Part shown: piece after piece, positions 23,051-32,003 of the stretch
Numbering within the stretch: the first letter of the stretch is position 1
Layout of the letters: every line of letters begins with the position of its first letter
Origin: an uncultured Acidimicrobiales bacterium
GTDB lineage: Bacteria; Actinomycetota; Acidimicrobiia; Acidimicrobiales; SZUA-35
NCBI GenBank assembly: GCA_937925335.1
Contig: CALEWY010000017.1
Location: forward strand, 1 to 38,962
DNA: 38,962 nt
Direction: 5' to 3'
Made by a program: the position numbers and the translations under genes
Notes under the pieces: generated by a model
The model's database searches: none
What the model was told of the DNA's origin: nothing
The model's input: only the letters and a program-made list of their open reading frames with translations

Positions 23051-25297
23051 TTGACCACAGACGCCGCTGGTTCACACAAGGCGGATACTCCAGCGCCGAG
23101 TTGGCCCGCCCACCCGAAGCCGGCGCCGGGTACGCCGAACGTCTTGGTGGTGATGCTCGACGATGTGGGGTTCGCCGACTTTGGTTGTTACGGCTCGGAG
23201 ATCTCGACGCCGACCATCGATCGTCTCGCCGACCGGGGTCTTCGCTTCACGGGCCTTCACACGACGGCGATGTGTTCGACCACTCGAGCGTCGTTGTTGA
23301 CCGGCCGAAATCACCACTCGGTCGGCATGGGATGCCTTGCGAACTTCGACTCGGGTTATCCCGGCTACCGAGGCAAGATCGCCGCTGACGCTCCGACGAT
23401 CGCCGAGGTGTTGCGGCCTGTTGGATTTCGCAACTACTTCATCGGCAAGTGGCACGTGACGCCGCTCACTCAAAGCGGGCCGACGGGCCCCTTCGACGGC
23501 TGGCCACTCGGCCGTGGCTTCGATCGGTTCTACGGCTTCCTCGATGCCGAGACGGACCAGTACTCACCCGAGCTCGTCCGAGACAACTCCCACATCACTC
23601 CCCCGGGCGATCACACCACCGGCTACCACCTCACCGAGGATCTGCTCGACGAGGCGCTCAGTGTCGTCAAGAGCCACGAGGCTGCCTTGCCGGACTCTCC
23701 GTGGTTCATGATGGTGATGCCAGGTGCGTGCCACGCGCCGCACCAAGCTCCCCAAGAACTCATCGATCGATACGACTCGGTCTTCGCCAAGGGGTGGGAT
23801 GCCACCCGCTCGGACCGTCTCGCTCGCCAGATCGAGCTTGGCATCGTTCCCGAAGGAACCGAACTGCCGCCGCGCAACGATCACGTGTCGGCGTGGTCGG
23901 ACCACTCCGCAGACGAGCAGCGGCTGTTCACCAGGTTGCAGGCTGCCTACGCAGCAATGCTCGAGCACTTCGATCAGAACCTCGGCCGACTCATCGACCA
24001 TCTCGATTCAAGCGGTTCGCTCGACGACACGATCGTGGTCATCCTTTCAGACAACGGGGCGAGTCAAGAGGGTGGCCCACTCGGCTTCGTGAATGCGATG
24101 GGGCCATACAACGGCATCAAAGAGTCGATCGAACACAAGGTGGCCCGCATCGACGACATCGGTGGGCCGGACACACATTCGAACTTCCCCTGGGGTTGGG
24201 CGATGGCCGCCAACTCGCCGCTCAAGCGCTACAAGCAGAACACCCACGGCGGCGGCATCCGAGATCCGTTGATCGTCTCATGGCCGAACGGTCCTGCCGC
24301 CGAACCCGGGTCGCTGCGCCATCAGTTCTGCCACGTGCAAGACATCGCACCGACACTCTTTGACCTTCTCAGCGTGACTCCACCCGCAGATGCTGAAGGA
24401 ACAAGCTTCGTCGGAGCGATCAACGACCCCGCCTCGCCGACGGCGAAGACCGTGCAGCACTTTGAGATGTTTGGGCATCGAGGGTTGTGGCTCGACGGCT
24501 GGAAAGCCGTTGCCTTCCACCCACCATCGACGAGCTTCGACGACGACGTGTGGGAGCTCTACAACCTCGACGAGGATTTCAACGAGTGCAACGATCTCGC
24601 GTCGGCCGAACCGGAGCGACTCGCTTCGATGCTCGACCACTGGTGGAGTGAAGCCGAGGCCCACCAGGTGCTGCCCCTCGACGATCGCTTCGCCGCCCGG
24701 TTTGCCGAGAACGCCGAGCGATTCCGCGGCGATCGAACCCACTACACGTTCTGGCGCGGCATGGGCCACCTGCCAGCAGAGGTCGCCCCCGATCTCCGAA
24801 GTCGGAGCTACTCGATCACCGCTCACGTCGACTACTCCGCTGGCGACGAGGGCGTGCTCATCGCGCACGGCGATGCGACGTGCGGGTATTCGCTCTTCGT
24901 GCGCGACGGCAAGCTCGTTCACGACCTGAACATCGGCGGCGAACACACCATCGTCGAATCCGGAACCACGATCCCGACCGGGGCGACAACATTTGGCTTC
25001 AGCATGCGACGTTCCGAGACAGGTGGCGGCTTCCCAACCGGCGTCGGCACCCTCCTGATCGACGGAGAACCCGTTGGCTCCTTTGAGACCGAATCGGTCT
25101 TCTGGTTGATGATTTCGTGGTCGGGTCTCGACGTTGGACTCGACCGCGGCACGACGGTCAGTGACTACGACCGGAGCGGGCGTTTCGTCGGCCCAAACAC
25201 CTACACCGGCCAGCTCTCAAAGGTCACGGTCGATCTCGACGATGACCAAGAGGTCGACGACGACGGAGCAGCCCAAACCGAGCTCGCCCGGGAGTAG
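23051..25297 (+). CDS. Arylsulfatase-type sulfatase
   Basis: A 748-residue sulfatase of the large actinobacterial arylsulfatase branch. Residues 30-43 (NVLVVMLDDVGFAD) hold the calcium-binding Asp pair; the active-site segment CSTTRASLLTGRNHHSVGMG has Cys75, to be converted to formylglycine; IGKWH and VVILSDNGASQEGG follow in family order, and a C-terminal beta domain starts near 575. The core reads CSTTR where the commonest motif has proline in the third position (CxPxR). The TTG start is supported by GGAG five bases upstream. No signal peptide is visible, so it is probably cytoplasmic. A hairpin follows at 25315. Confidence 0.94.
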   Translation: MTTDAAGSHKADTPAPSWPAHPKPAPGTPNVLVVMLDDVGFADFGCYGSEISTPTIDRLADRGLRFTGLHTTAMCSTTRASLLTGRNHHSVGMGCLANFDSGYPGYRGKIAADAPTIAEVLRPVGFRNYFIGKWHVTPLTQSGPTGPFDGWPLGRGFDRFYGFLDAETDQYSPELVRDNSHITPPGDHTTGYHLTEDLLDEALSVVKSHEAALPDSPWFMMVMPGACHAPHQAPQELIDRYDSVFAKGWDATRSDRLARQIELGIVPEGTELPPRNDHVSAWSDHSADEQRLFTRLQAAYAAMLEHFDQNLGRLIDHLDSSGSLDDTIVVILSDNGASQEGGPLGFVNAMGPYNGIKESIEHKVARIDDIGGPDTHSNFPWGWAMAANSPLKRYKQNTHGGGIRDPLIVSWPNGPAAEPGSLRHQFCHVQDIAPTLFDLLSVTPPADAEGTSFVGAINDPASPTAKTVQHFEMFGHRGLWLDGWKAVAFHPPSTSFDDDVWELYNLDEDFNECNDLASAEPERLASMLDHWWSEAEAHQVLPLDDRFAARFAENAERFRGDRTHYTFWRGMGHLPAEVAPDLRSRSYSITAHVDYSAGDEGVLIAHGDATCGYSLFVRDGKLVHDLNIGGEHTIVESGTTIPTGATTFGFSMRRSETGGGFPTGVGTLLIDGEPVGSFETESVFWLMISWSGLDVGLDRGTTVSDYDRSGRFVGPNTYTGQLSKVTVDLDDDQEVDDDGAAQTELARE

Positions 25298-25314
25298 CGA
25301 CCCCACGTTCGAAC

Positions 25315-25335
25315 GAACTTCGGTGCGCGAAGTTC
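25315..25335 (+). terminator. Hairpin after the sulfatase gene
   Basis: GAACTTCG and CGAAGTTC form a perfect 8-bp stem around GTGCG, 18 bases after the sulfatase stop codon; a CGTTCGAACG palindrome lies just before it. No T-run. Confidence 0.6.
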
Positions 25336-25370
25336 TCAAGGCGGTCGCTTGCGTGACCGATCATCGCTTT

Positions 25371-25655
25371 ATGGGAAGGACACCAACCACGCGAAATCGG
25401 TACGTTCGCGCCACGCTCGTTTCGCTCGCCTTGGCGCTCACGGCGTCGGCGTGCGCGTCGTCACGAGCACCCCTTGACCGAGAAGCATTCGTGCTCCGAA
25501 TTCAAGAGCGTGGGTACACCCCCGACCAGTCGAACTGCATCGCCAACCGCATCATTAGTGTCTACGGCGACCAGATGTATGCCGACGGCCAGATCGCCGC
25601 ATCGAACCCAGCACAGGTCGAGCGCTACGTCCGGGCCTACTCCGAAAGCTGCTAG
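25371..25655 (+). CDS. Small putative lipoprotein
   Basis: A 94-residue protein with a basic start (RTPTTRNRYVR), a hydrophobic stretch (ATLVSLALALTASA) and Cys28, a plausible lipidation site although the residue at -3 is Ala rather than Leu. The mature part (about 66 residues) has two further cysteines (Cys in QSNCIANR and the C-terminal residue) that could form a disulfide. Family not recognised. The ATG at 25371 is chosen because an upstream in-frame start would extend back into the sulfatase gene. Convergent with the PTH2 gene, with 18 bases between stops. Confidence 0.72.
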   Translation: MGRTPTTRNRYVRATLVSLALALTASACASSRAPLDREAFVLRIQERGYTPDQSNCIANRIISVYGDQMYADGQIAASNPAQVERYVRAYSESC

Positions 25656-25673
25656 CAGCGGTTCAACGAGCGC

Positions 25674-26348
25674 TCAGGCCCAGAGGGCGAGTGCAGTCAG
25701 CGTGCCCGCCGGAATTTCGGTGAACCCACCGTCGTGAATCGTGATGGGTGCTTCGTCGACCAGTTGTGCCCAGAGTTCGGGCGTGGCGTGGATGACCGAC
25801 ACGGGTCGTTGCGCCTCATCCCAAGCAGCGACCACCGCCGCGTCGGAGCGCATCCACGCCCACTGGCCTGCGTGGGCGCACTGAGCGGCTCGCTTCCCCC
25901 AGCTCATGTCGACGTCGGGGGTCAACACCACGACCAGCGTTGAGCCGGCAGCTGCTTCGAACTCGGGAAGGGCTTCCACCCGATCGGGCTCGTCGAGCGG
26001 GGTCGACTGGATCTGCAGTTTGGCGAGTGGTCCTGGTGCTTGATCGAGTGGGCCAGGCACGAACGCCCGAACCGCTGCGCCGTCTCGTTCGACCGTGACA
26101 CCGTCTGGCTCCTGCGCTCGTTCCCATGCCGCTCCCCGGCCCCGCCGCATGATCTTGCGAATCCGTGCCCCATTCCACGCATCGACGGCCGCGAACCACT
26201 CTCCACCCGGTCGGCTTCGGTCGTCGTCGAGTAACTCGATCGTCGCCACGATCGCAGCGGCACAGATGGCGGTGATCGTCGGCGGTTCGATCTTCTCGAC
26301 ACGAGCGGCGAGCTGGAGGGCCAGCGGTGCTGGTTCGGCGTGTTCCAC
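25674..26348 (-). CDS. Peptidyl-tRNA hydrolase of the PTH2 type, with N-terminal extension
   Basis: A 224-residue protein. The C-terminal 95 or so residues match the PTH2 fold: VVVLTPDVDMSWGKRAAQCAHA (catalytic-site helix, AAQCxHA) and TIHDGGFTEIPAGTLTALAL (the G.TEI.xGT strand). PTH2 releases tRNA from stalled peptidyl-tRNA and is typical of archaea and eukaryotes, with a separate actinobacterial branch that carries an N-terminal domain, here residues about 1-120. GTG start. It is divergent from the next gene, with 44 bases between starts. Confidence 0.85.
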   Translation of the reverse strand: MEHAEPAPLALQLAARVEKIEPPTITAICAAAIVATIELLDDDRSRPGGEWFAAVDAWNGARIRKIMRRGRGAAWERAQEPDGVTVERDGAAVRAFVPGPLDQAPGPLAKLQIQSTPLDEPDRVEALPEFEAAAGSTLVVVLTPDVDMSWGKRAAQCAHAGQWAWMRSDAAVVAAWDEAQRPVSVIHATPELWAQLVDEAPITIHDGGFTEIPAGTLTALALWA

Positions 26349-26392
26349 CTGTCCTACCTACCACCGGCGAGAGCATCTACCGTCGTCAGATC

Positions 26393-27100
26393 GTGGTCGA
26401 CCCTTCCCCGTCCGAATCAACAGCACCACACATCGGCACCCTCAACGAGGGTTCGCTTCACGCGGCCTTGAAGGCGCACTACGCGATTCCGGGCGACGAG
26501 TTCGAAGTCCCGCTTGAGCGTTTCGTGATCGACATCGCTCGTCGCTGGGGTGAACCAGACGAGCTACTGATCGAGATCCAGACCAGTTCGTTTGCTGCCA
26601 TGGGCAACAAGCTCGATCGTGTGCTCGGCGAACATCGGGTGTTGCTCGTTCACCCGATTGCGGTTCGAACCACCCTCGAACGCGACGGATCAAAACCCAG
26701 ACGCTCCCCAAAACGTGGCTCGATCTACTCCGTGTTCGAAGAGCTCGTGAGTATCCCAACCCTGCTCGACCATCCACACCTCGAACTCGACGTGGTGCTC
26801 GTCGAGGTCACCAAGCGCCAGATTCACGACCCAAAGGCCCGCCGCGGGCGCGGCGGATGGCGAACGGTCGATCGTCGGCTCGAAACCATCACCAGCACCG
26901 AACGATTCGCAACCGTCGCTGACCTGACCAGGCTCTTGCCTCCCGATCTCCCGCCGACGTTCACCACCGCCGACCTGGCCGCCGATGGGACGATGACCCG
27001 CGACGAAGCGCAACGCCTGGCCTACTGCTTTCGGGCCGCCTGTTTGTTCGACCAGGTCGGCCGGTCGCGCGCCGGCATCGAATACCGACTCAGCTTCTAA
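26393..27100 (+). CDS. Conserved unknown protein, possible PD-(D/E)XK nuclease-like fold
   Basis: A 235-residue protein with no signal or membrane segment. HIGTLNEGSLHAALKAHYA, then GDEFEVPLERFVIDI and, after a short gap, DELLIEIQTSSFAAMGNKLDRVL: an Asp followed by a strand ending ExQ, and then a helix, resembles the core of PD-(D/E)XK nucleases with Gln in place of Lys. GRGGWRTVDRRL and a C-terminal winged-helix-like part (RDEAQRLAYCFRAACLFDQVGRSRAGIEYRL) follow. The nuclease suggestion is structural inference only. Start GTG 26393 is chosen to avoid overlap with the divergent gene; an in-frame ATG at 26327 would run into it. Its 3' end forms the first unit of a 16-bp tandem repeat. Confidence 0.72.
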   Translation: MVDPSPSESTAPHIGTLNEGSLHAALKAHYAIPGDEFEVPLERFVIDIARRWGEPDELLIEIQTSSFAAMGNKLDRVLGEHRVLLVHPIAVRTTLERDGSKPRRSPKRGSIYSVFEELVSIPTLLDHPHLELDVVLVEVTKRQIHDPKARRGRGGWRTVDRRLETITSTERFATVADLTRLLPPDLPPTFTTADLAADGTMTRDEAQRLAYCFRAACLFDQVGRSRAGIEYRLSF

Positions 27101-27163
27101 CTGGGTCGGCTTCTCACTGAGTCAGCTTCTCACTGAGTCAGCTTCTCACTGGGTCGGCTTCGA
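27084..27163. repeat. Five 16-bp tandem repeats across a stop codon
   Basis: Units at 27084, 27100, 27116, 27132 and 27148 follow the pattern ACTG(A/G)GTC(A/G)GCTTCTC. The first is the last codons and stop of the gene before; the remaining four fill most of the convergent gap to the next gene's stop at 27199. This looks like local expansion of the gene's own 3' end. Confidence 0.85.
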
Positions 27164-27198
27164 TCGCGCTCGTTTGGATCGATCCGGAATGGCTGCTG

Positions 27199-28950
27199 CT
27201 ACGGCAGCTCGATGATCGTCACGATGCCGGTGTCACCGTCAACCTCGATGGTTGCGCCGTCCGGAATGCGCTTCGTGGCGTCGGTTGCCGACACCACGCA
27301 GGGGATGCCGAGCTCGCGGCTCACGATGATGGCGTGGCTCAGTGGTGCACCAACGTCGACCACAACCGCAGCTGCCGGCACAAAGAGCGGCGTCCATGAA
27401 GGGTCGGTGATCGGTGCGATGAGGATGTCGTCCGGATCGAGCGCGGTCGGGTCGTGGGAGTCGAGCACCACTCGAGCGATACCACGAGCCTTGCCGGGGC
27501 AACCAGGCACACCTTGCACGGTCTCGCCAGCTTCGACGCCGATGATCTCGACTGCGTCGCGGCGGGGATAGCTCGCCATTTCCGGGCGTCCGCCGTGGAA
27601 CAGGAACGGTTCCTGGAGCTCCGACACTTCTTCCATCTGAGCCACCCTCCGCTCGAACTCCTCGAGCGGCAACTTCGTGCCGGCGACGAATTCGAGCAGC
27701 TCGGGACGAGTCATCAAACCAAAGTCCTGATGGGTGAGCATCGTTCCAGCAGCGACGGAGCGCTTGCCAAGCTCATGCATCGCGACGCGCATCTCGTGGA
27801 CGAGCTTGATGTTGTTCGTCTTGGTCCGCTCACGACCCGGCATGAAGACCGTCGCCGAGTGGAGCGCTGCGGCGAACTGACCCTGGGTCTCTGGGTCGGC
27901 GGCGAGCGCCTCGGTGATGGCTGCACCGATGGCCTCACGTTCTGCCGCCCGCTCGGCGTTGTTGGTTTGAGGCGCAGCCGATGCGTCGGAGAGTCGCATG
28001 CGATCGATCGCAGCGAGGGCAAGATCCGGCTCGGTCTCCCAGGTGGGCGAACGCATCTCCCACTCGTTCGGGCCACGGCAACCGTACGCAAACAAGAACT
28101 CGTCGAACGCCGCAACGAAGGCGGCGGCATCGGCGGAGTCACTGCCGCGCAAGCGAGCATCGAGGCCGTCGTAGCCCTGATCGAACTGTGCGGTGAGATC
28201 AGCGGAGTCGACGACCGTCCGTCCGAGGTCCCACATCGCCATCGATGGAGCGGCGGATTCGACGTCGCCGAGTCCGGCGAGCAGCTTGAGTGTGTTCTCG
28301 GGTTGGCCAACGGCGGCGCAGACACCGGTGATGATCCCGATCGGAAGCGTGGCGAGGAACGAGATGAAAATGTGTTCGGTGAACAACTTCTCGAAGTGTG
28401 TGTCTGCGAGGTCGAGGGCGTAGTCGACGAGCTCCTTGTCGCTCATCGCTGACAGGTCGGGGCGATTTGCTCGCAGCGCGTTCATCTCGACTTCGTGAGC
28501 CAGCGCGTCTGGCAGCGACGGTGTCGTGAGCACCCACCCGAACGTCTCGCCGATCTTGGCGGTGAGATCCTCGCGATCAAAGCCCGGCTTCACGACGAAC
28601 TCGGGTACTCCGGGGGCATCGCCGAAGAAGGCATCGTCGATGTCTTGTGCGGTCATACCTGGCGCACGATGGCCGAGCATTCGAAGCGCGCTGGCGTTGA
28701 GATAGGCGTAACCACCGGTCACACCGAGGAATACACACTCGTCGGCCGGCAACTCGTCAGGCGTCATCACGCCGATGCGGTAGTAGGCGTTGCGGAAGCC
28801 CATCTCCGAGCCGCCGAGACCATTTTCGTTCTGGAAGTAAGAAAAGGAGAGCGGTGCGACGGGATCGGGGAACACTTCACCGACGTTTGCACGTGTGTAG
28901 AAGTCCCACTCTTCGCTGAGATCGGTTTCGACCAGCCAGCTGTCGACCAT
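27199..28950 (-). CDS. PEP-utilizing enzyme family protein, without ATP-binding domain
   Basis: A 583-residue protein. The last 100 residues are a PEP-utilizing mobile (swivelling) domain: GCPGKARGIARVV, DILIAPITDPSWTPLF, and VGAPLSHAIIVSRELGIPCVVSA with the phospho-accepting His in LSHA. The N-terminal 470 resemble the central/helical part of PEP synthase or rifampin phosphotransferases, but no ATP-grasp domain is seen, so ATP use must come from elsewhere or be absent. Function unknown. ATG 28950 is supported by GAGGAG nine bases upstream; longer in-frame versions read non-conserved sequence. No obvious partner gene lies nearby. Confidence 0.83.
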   Translation of the reverse strand: MVDSWLVETDLSEEWDFYTRANVGEVFPDPVAPLSFSYFQNENGLGGSEMGFRNAYYRIGVMTPDELPADECVFLGVTGGYAYLNASALRMLGHRAPGMTAQDIDDAFFGDAPGVPEFVVKPGFDREDLTAKIGETFGWVLTTPSLPDALAHEVEMNALRANRPDLSAMSDKELVDYALDLADTHFEKLFTEHIFISFLATLPIGIITGVCAAVGQPENTLKLLAGLGDVESAAPSMAMWDLGRTVVDSADLTAQFDQGYDGLDARLRGSDSADAAAFVAAFDEFLFAYGCRGPNEWEMRSPTWETEPDLALAAIDRMRLSDASAAPQTNNAERAAEREAIGAAITEALAADPETQGQFAAALHSATVFMPGRERTKTNNIKLVHEMRVAMHELGKRSVAAGTMLTHQDFGLMTRPELLEFVAGTKLPLEEFERRVAQMEEVSELQEPFLFHGGRPEMASYPRRDAVEIIGVEAGETVQGVPGCPGKARGIARVVLDSHDPTALDPDDILIAPITDPSWTPLFVPAAAVVVDVGAPLSHAIIVSRELGIPCVVSATDATKRIPDGATIEVDGDTGIVTIIELP

Positions 28951-29136
28951 GTGTTGCGCTCCTCGTTTGAGGTTGCGCCCTTGCGGCACAACCGGCCGCG
29001 AAACTAACCCACCGATGTGACCGCTGTCACCTCGGCGCTCCCGCTGCGTGGGCGGGGGGTGGTGGCAAGAGCCGAGGACACAAGCCCGGCTACCCAAGCC
29101 CGGCGCCGGAGACTGCGACAGGAATGGCGACCGGGG

Positions 29137-30069
29137 TTACGGAACGACTTCGACAGGAGTGCCGGGCTCGACGATCGAGGCCAGCTGGGTCAACACGTCG
29201 TTGTCGAGGCGGATGCAACCGAGCGATACCGCATCACCAAGGACCGAGTTGTTGCGGGTGCCGTGGATGGCGACCACTGCGTCGCCGCCGTTGATCTGAT
29301 CGATCACTTCTGAATACGAGGAGAGGGCAAAGACCCACGGGCCGTAGACCGACTCTGGATCCCATGGAAACTGGTCCCGGATGTAGAACGATCCGGTTGG
29401 TGTTGGCGTGCGCTCGGCGCCGATCGCTCCGGTTGTGTCGAGTACCACCTCGTCGCCGTCCCACACGATCACGCTGCGATCCGAAAGGTCGATCTCCATC
29501 CGGGTGGTGACGGGAGCAACGGTGACATCCGAGGCTCGAATCCAACCGACACTTCCGTTGGGCCGCACGGGAACCTGCACCTGCAACCAGCCCGTGCCGT
29601 CGGTGCTGATCAACTGATCGATGACGGCGAAATGTCGAGGCCCTCCGAACTCGGTGGGGGCCGACAATGACCAGGTCGGATCGGTGACGGCTCCGTCGTT
29701 GCCATCGCCGATCTCTGACCAGAGCGGGACGACTCCCTCGGTCTCGATCGCTGTTGCAACGTAGGTCGTGCCGATCGGAATCGATGCTGGCAACCCATCG
29801 ATGGCACCAAACGCCGGTTCGTCTGACGCATCTGCAGTCGCGGGTTCTCGATCAGCCGCATCCGAGCCGGCCGGACGTTCAGTGTCCGGCTCGATCGCAT
29901 CAACATCGGCCGGATCCGGGCTGTGTCCGAGGACGGGCAGTTCGGCCTGTGCTTGTTCATTCGCAGTCGCAGTTTGGTCATCAGCTGGTCCACAGGCGGA
30001 GGCCAGCACGGCGAGGGCGACCAGCAACGGCAGGAGTCGCCGGGGCACAACCGTCGACCACCGCGCCAC
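29137..30069 (-). CDS. L,D-transpeptidase (YkuD) lipoprotein
   Basis: A 310-residue protein. MARWSTVVPRRLLPLLVALAV... gives a signal peptide ending at LASAC, Cys26, so it is probably a lipoprotein. A disordered acidic linker (about 27-100) and an SH3-like part (about 100-180, VQVPVRPNGSVGWIRASDV) come before the YkuD domain (about 185-310) with VAIHGTRNNSVLGDAVSLGCIRLDN, i.e. the HGT...S.GCIR catalytic motif. Such enzymes make 3-3 peptidoglycan cross-links. GTG 30069 is chosen for the perfect signal peptide it gives, with AGGCGG upstream; longer in-frame starts exist (for example GTG 30183). Divergent from the ligase gene. Confidence 0.9.
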   Translation of the reverse strand: MARWSTVVPRRLLPLLVALAVLASACGPADDQTATANEQAQAELPVLGHSPDPADVDAIEPDTERPAGSDAADREPATADASDEPAFGAIDGLPASIPIGTTYVATAIETEGVVPLWSEIGDGNDGAVTDPTWSLSAPTEFGGPRHFAVIDQLISTDGTGWLQVQVPVRPNGSVGWIRASDVTVAPVTTRMEIDLSDRSVIVWDGDEVVLDTTGAIGAERTPTPTGSFYIRDQFPWDPESVYGPWVFALSSYSEVIDQINGGDAVVAIHGTRNNSVLGDAVSLGCIRLDNDVLTQLASIVEPGTPVEVVP

Positions 30070-30225
30070 GTCGTTCAGCCGCCTGGGCGAAGGACCGCCG
30101 AACGCGGATGGTCGCTGGGCGCGTTCGGACGCCAACGTGACCGAAGCCGCGTTGCGCCGTAGGGTCGCAAAGATGTTCGTCACGGTCCGCCCGCCGACAT
30201 TCTTCGAGCCTAGGTGGCCGAAGCC

Positions 30226-31881
30226 ATGAGTGTGCCAGCGGCCACGAATCGTGATGACGCCACGGTGTGGGAACGCTTCGTTGCACTCGCCGCAACAAAC
30301 GGCGACCGGACCGCGTTGGTCGAACCGGACGGCACCGTCGTGTCGTTCGCTCAGCTGGTGGCTGCGGCTGAGTCCGCAGCGGCTGGCTTGTTGGCCCTGG
30401 ACCTGCACCACACGAACAACATCGGCATCTTCGAGCCAAACCGAAGTAAATGGCTTGTGACGTGGCTCGCTGCGGCCAAACACGGCATCAACGTGATCGG
30501 CCTCAACACTCGATTTCGCACCGCAGAACTCGACCACCTGCTCGACGTTGCGAACATCGACGTCGTGCTTGCACCGACCGAGTTTCTCGGCATCGATCCG
30601 CCTGCGTTGTTCGCATCGCTCGAGCGCTCGATCACCGTCATCGCCGATGGCGAGGCAGGCCCATTCGTCTCGGCCGGGGCAGACGCGATCGATTGGTCGA
30701 CGTTCGTCAGCACTGAGATCACGTCAATCCCTGCTGACGCACGCCCGGGATCACGAGCTGACCTGACGATCGGGTTCACGACATCGGGCACCACCGGCTT
30801 CCCGAAGATCGCGTGCCATACCCAGCACTCGACGCTGCATCACGTCGATGCCGTGATCGAGGCGTACGGGCTCACGGACGCAACGGTCAACCTCTTACCC
30901 TTGCCACTTTGTGGCACGTTCGGGTTCATGACGGCACTCCCCGTCTTGCTCGCCGGTGGCACCGTCGTCCTGCACGACACGTGGGACCCGGGTGAAGCGG
31001 CGCGTGCGGTGGCGACCCACGGCGTCACGTTCATGACCGCAGCCGACGACATGTTCTCGGCGATGTTCAATCACCCCGACTTCGTCACCGACACCACGTT
31101 GACCGTCGGCGGCTATGCCGATTTCACGAATGCTGGACGGGCGTGCGTCGAACTCGCCGAAGCCCGCACCGAAGGCCGCTTTCGGTTGGCCGGCGTCTAC
31201 GGCTCGTCAGAGGGTTTCGCCTTGATGTGTCGCTGGGACGGATCGTCGGTCGATGATCGAGCTCGCAACGGCGGCCCGCTCGTGAGTGACGACTACGGCG
31301 TTCGAGCGTGCGACCCGGAGACGGGCGCCCCGCTCCCCCACGGCGAGCCGGGCGAACTGCAATTCACCGGCGCAAACATCATCGACGAGTACCTCAACAA
31401 TCCCGAAGCAACCGCAAAGGCGTTCACGAGCGATGGCTGGTTCCGCTCCGGCGATTTGGGCCACACGATCGACGATCGAACGTTCATCTTCCAGGCTCGC
31501 CTCGGCGACAGCCTTCGTCTGCGGGGGTTCTTGTGTGACCCCTCAGAGATCGAACATCACCTGGAGAGTCATCCCGCTGTTGATCTCGCCCAGGTGGTCG
31601 GCGCCAAGCGGCCCGGTGATGGTGACGTCGCCGTTGCCTTCGTCCGCCTCAACCCGTCCCAAAGCGGCGCTGGTCACCACGATGTCAAGGAAGCGGCTGC
31701 AATCGGGTCAGTCATCGATCAGCTCCAAGCGCACTGCCGCGAAAGGCTTGCCAACTACAAGCGGCCTGAGCACATCGTCATCGTCGACGAGTTCCCGGTG
31801 ACCGACGGTCCAAACGGCGTCAAGATCCGCAAAGTCGAACTCCGAGACCGAGCCGCCGCCCTCATCGACCCCAGCTCCTGA
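30226..31881 (+). CDS. AMP-dependent acyl-CoA synthetase/ligase
   Basis: A 551-residue adenylate-forming enzyme. TIGFTTSGTTGFPK is the AMP-binding P-loop, VYGSSEGFAL the adenine site, WFRSGDLGH the conserved Asp loop, and the flexible C-terminal domain ends FPVTDGPNGVKIRKVELR with the catalytic Lys in GVKIRK. It activates a carboxylic acid to acyl-AMP and then an acyl-CoA or related thioester; the acid is unknown. ATG 30226 is preferred over GTG 30214 since AGGTGG lies eight bases before it. The 61-bp hairpin elements begin 20 bases after its stop. Confidence 0.93.
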   Translation: MSVPAATNRDDATVWERFVALAATNGDRTALVEPDGTVVSFAQLVAAAESAAAGLLALDLHHTNNIGIFEPNRSKWLVTWLAAAKHGINVIGLNTRFRTAELDHLLDVANIDVVLAPTEFLGIDPPALFASLERSITVIADGEAGPFVSAGADAIDWSTFVSTEITSIPADARPGSRADLTIGFTTSGTTGFPKIACHTQHSTLHHVDAVIEAYGLTDATVNLLPLPLCGTFGFMTALPVLLAGGTVVLHDTWDPGEAARAVATHGVTFMTAADDMFSAMFNHPDFVTDTTLTVGGYADFTNAGRACVELAEARTEGRFRLAGVYGSSEGFALMCRWDGSSVDDRARNGGPLVSDDYGVRACDPETGAPLPHGEPGELQFTGANIIDEYLNNPEATAKAFTSDGWFRSGDLGHTIDDRTFIFQARLGDSLRLRGFLCDPSEIEHHLESHPAVDLAQVVGAKRPGDGDVAVAFVRLNPSQSGAGHHDVKEAAAIGSVIDQLQAHCRERLANYKRPEHIVIVDEFPVTDGPNGVKIRKVELRDRAAALIDPSS

Positions 31882-31900
31882 CACAGCCGAACCCACACAA

Positions 31901-32003
31901 GCGGAGGGAATCCCCGCAAGAACTTGCGGCACATCCCTCCACAACATCTCGACCCACACAAGCGGAGGGAATCCCCGCAAGAACTTGCGGCACATCCCTC
32001 CGC
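31901..32003 (+). repeat. Two 61-bp hairpin repeats (family R1, locus 2)
   Basis: Copies start with GCGGAGGGA at 31901 and 31962, again exactly 61 bases apart as at 6901-7190. In the second the architecture is ideal: outer arms GCGGAGGGA (31962-31970) and TCCCTCCGC (31995-32003), a 4x4 internal loop (ATCC/CACA), inner arms CCGCAA and TTGCGG, and a GAAC loop. The second copy ends 16 bases before the GTG of the phosphatase gene, so both hairpins would lie in its leader or in the ligase's 3' region. Confidence 0.92.

Noticed and set aside
28970..29020. GTGACCGCTGTCAC imperfect palindrome near 29016 as an operator
   Set aside because: Short, imperfect and found only once; nothing links it to a regulator.
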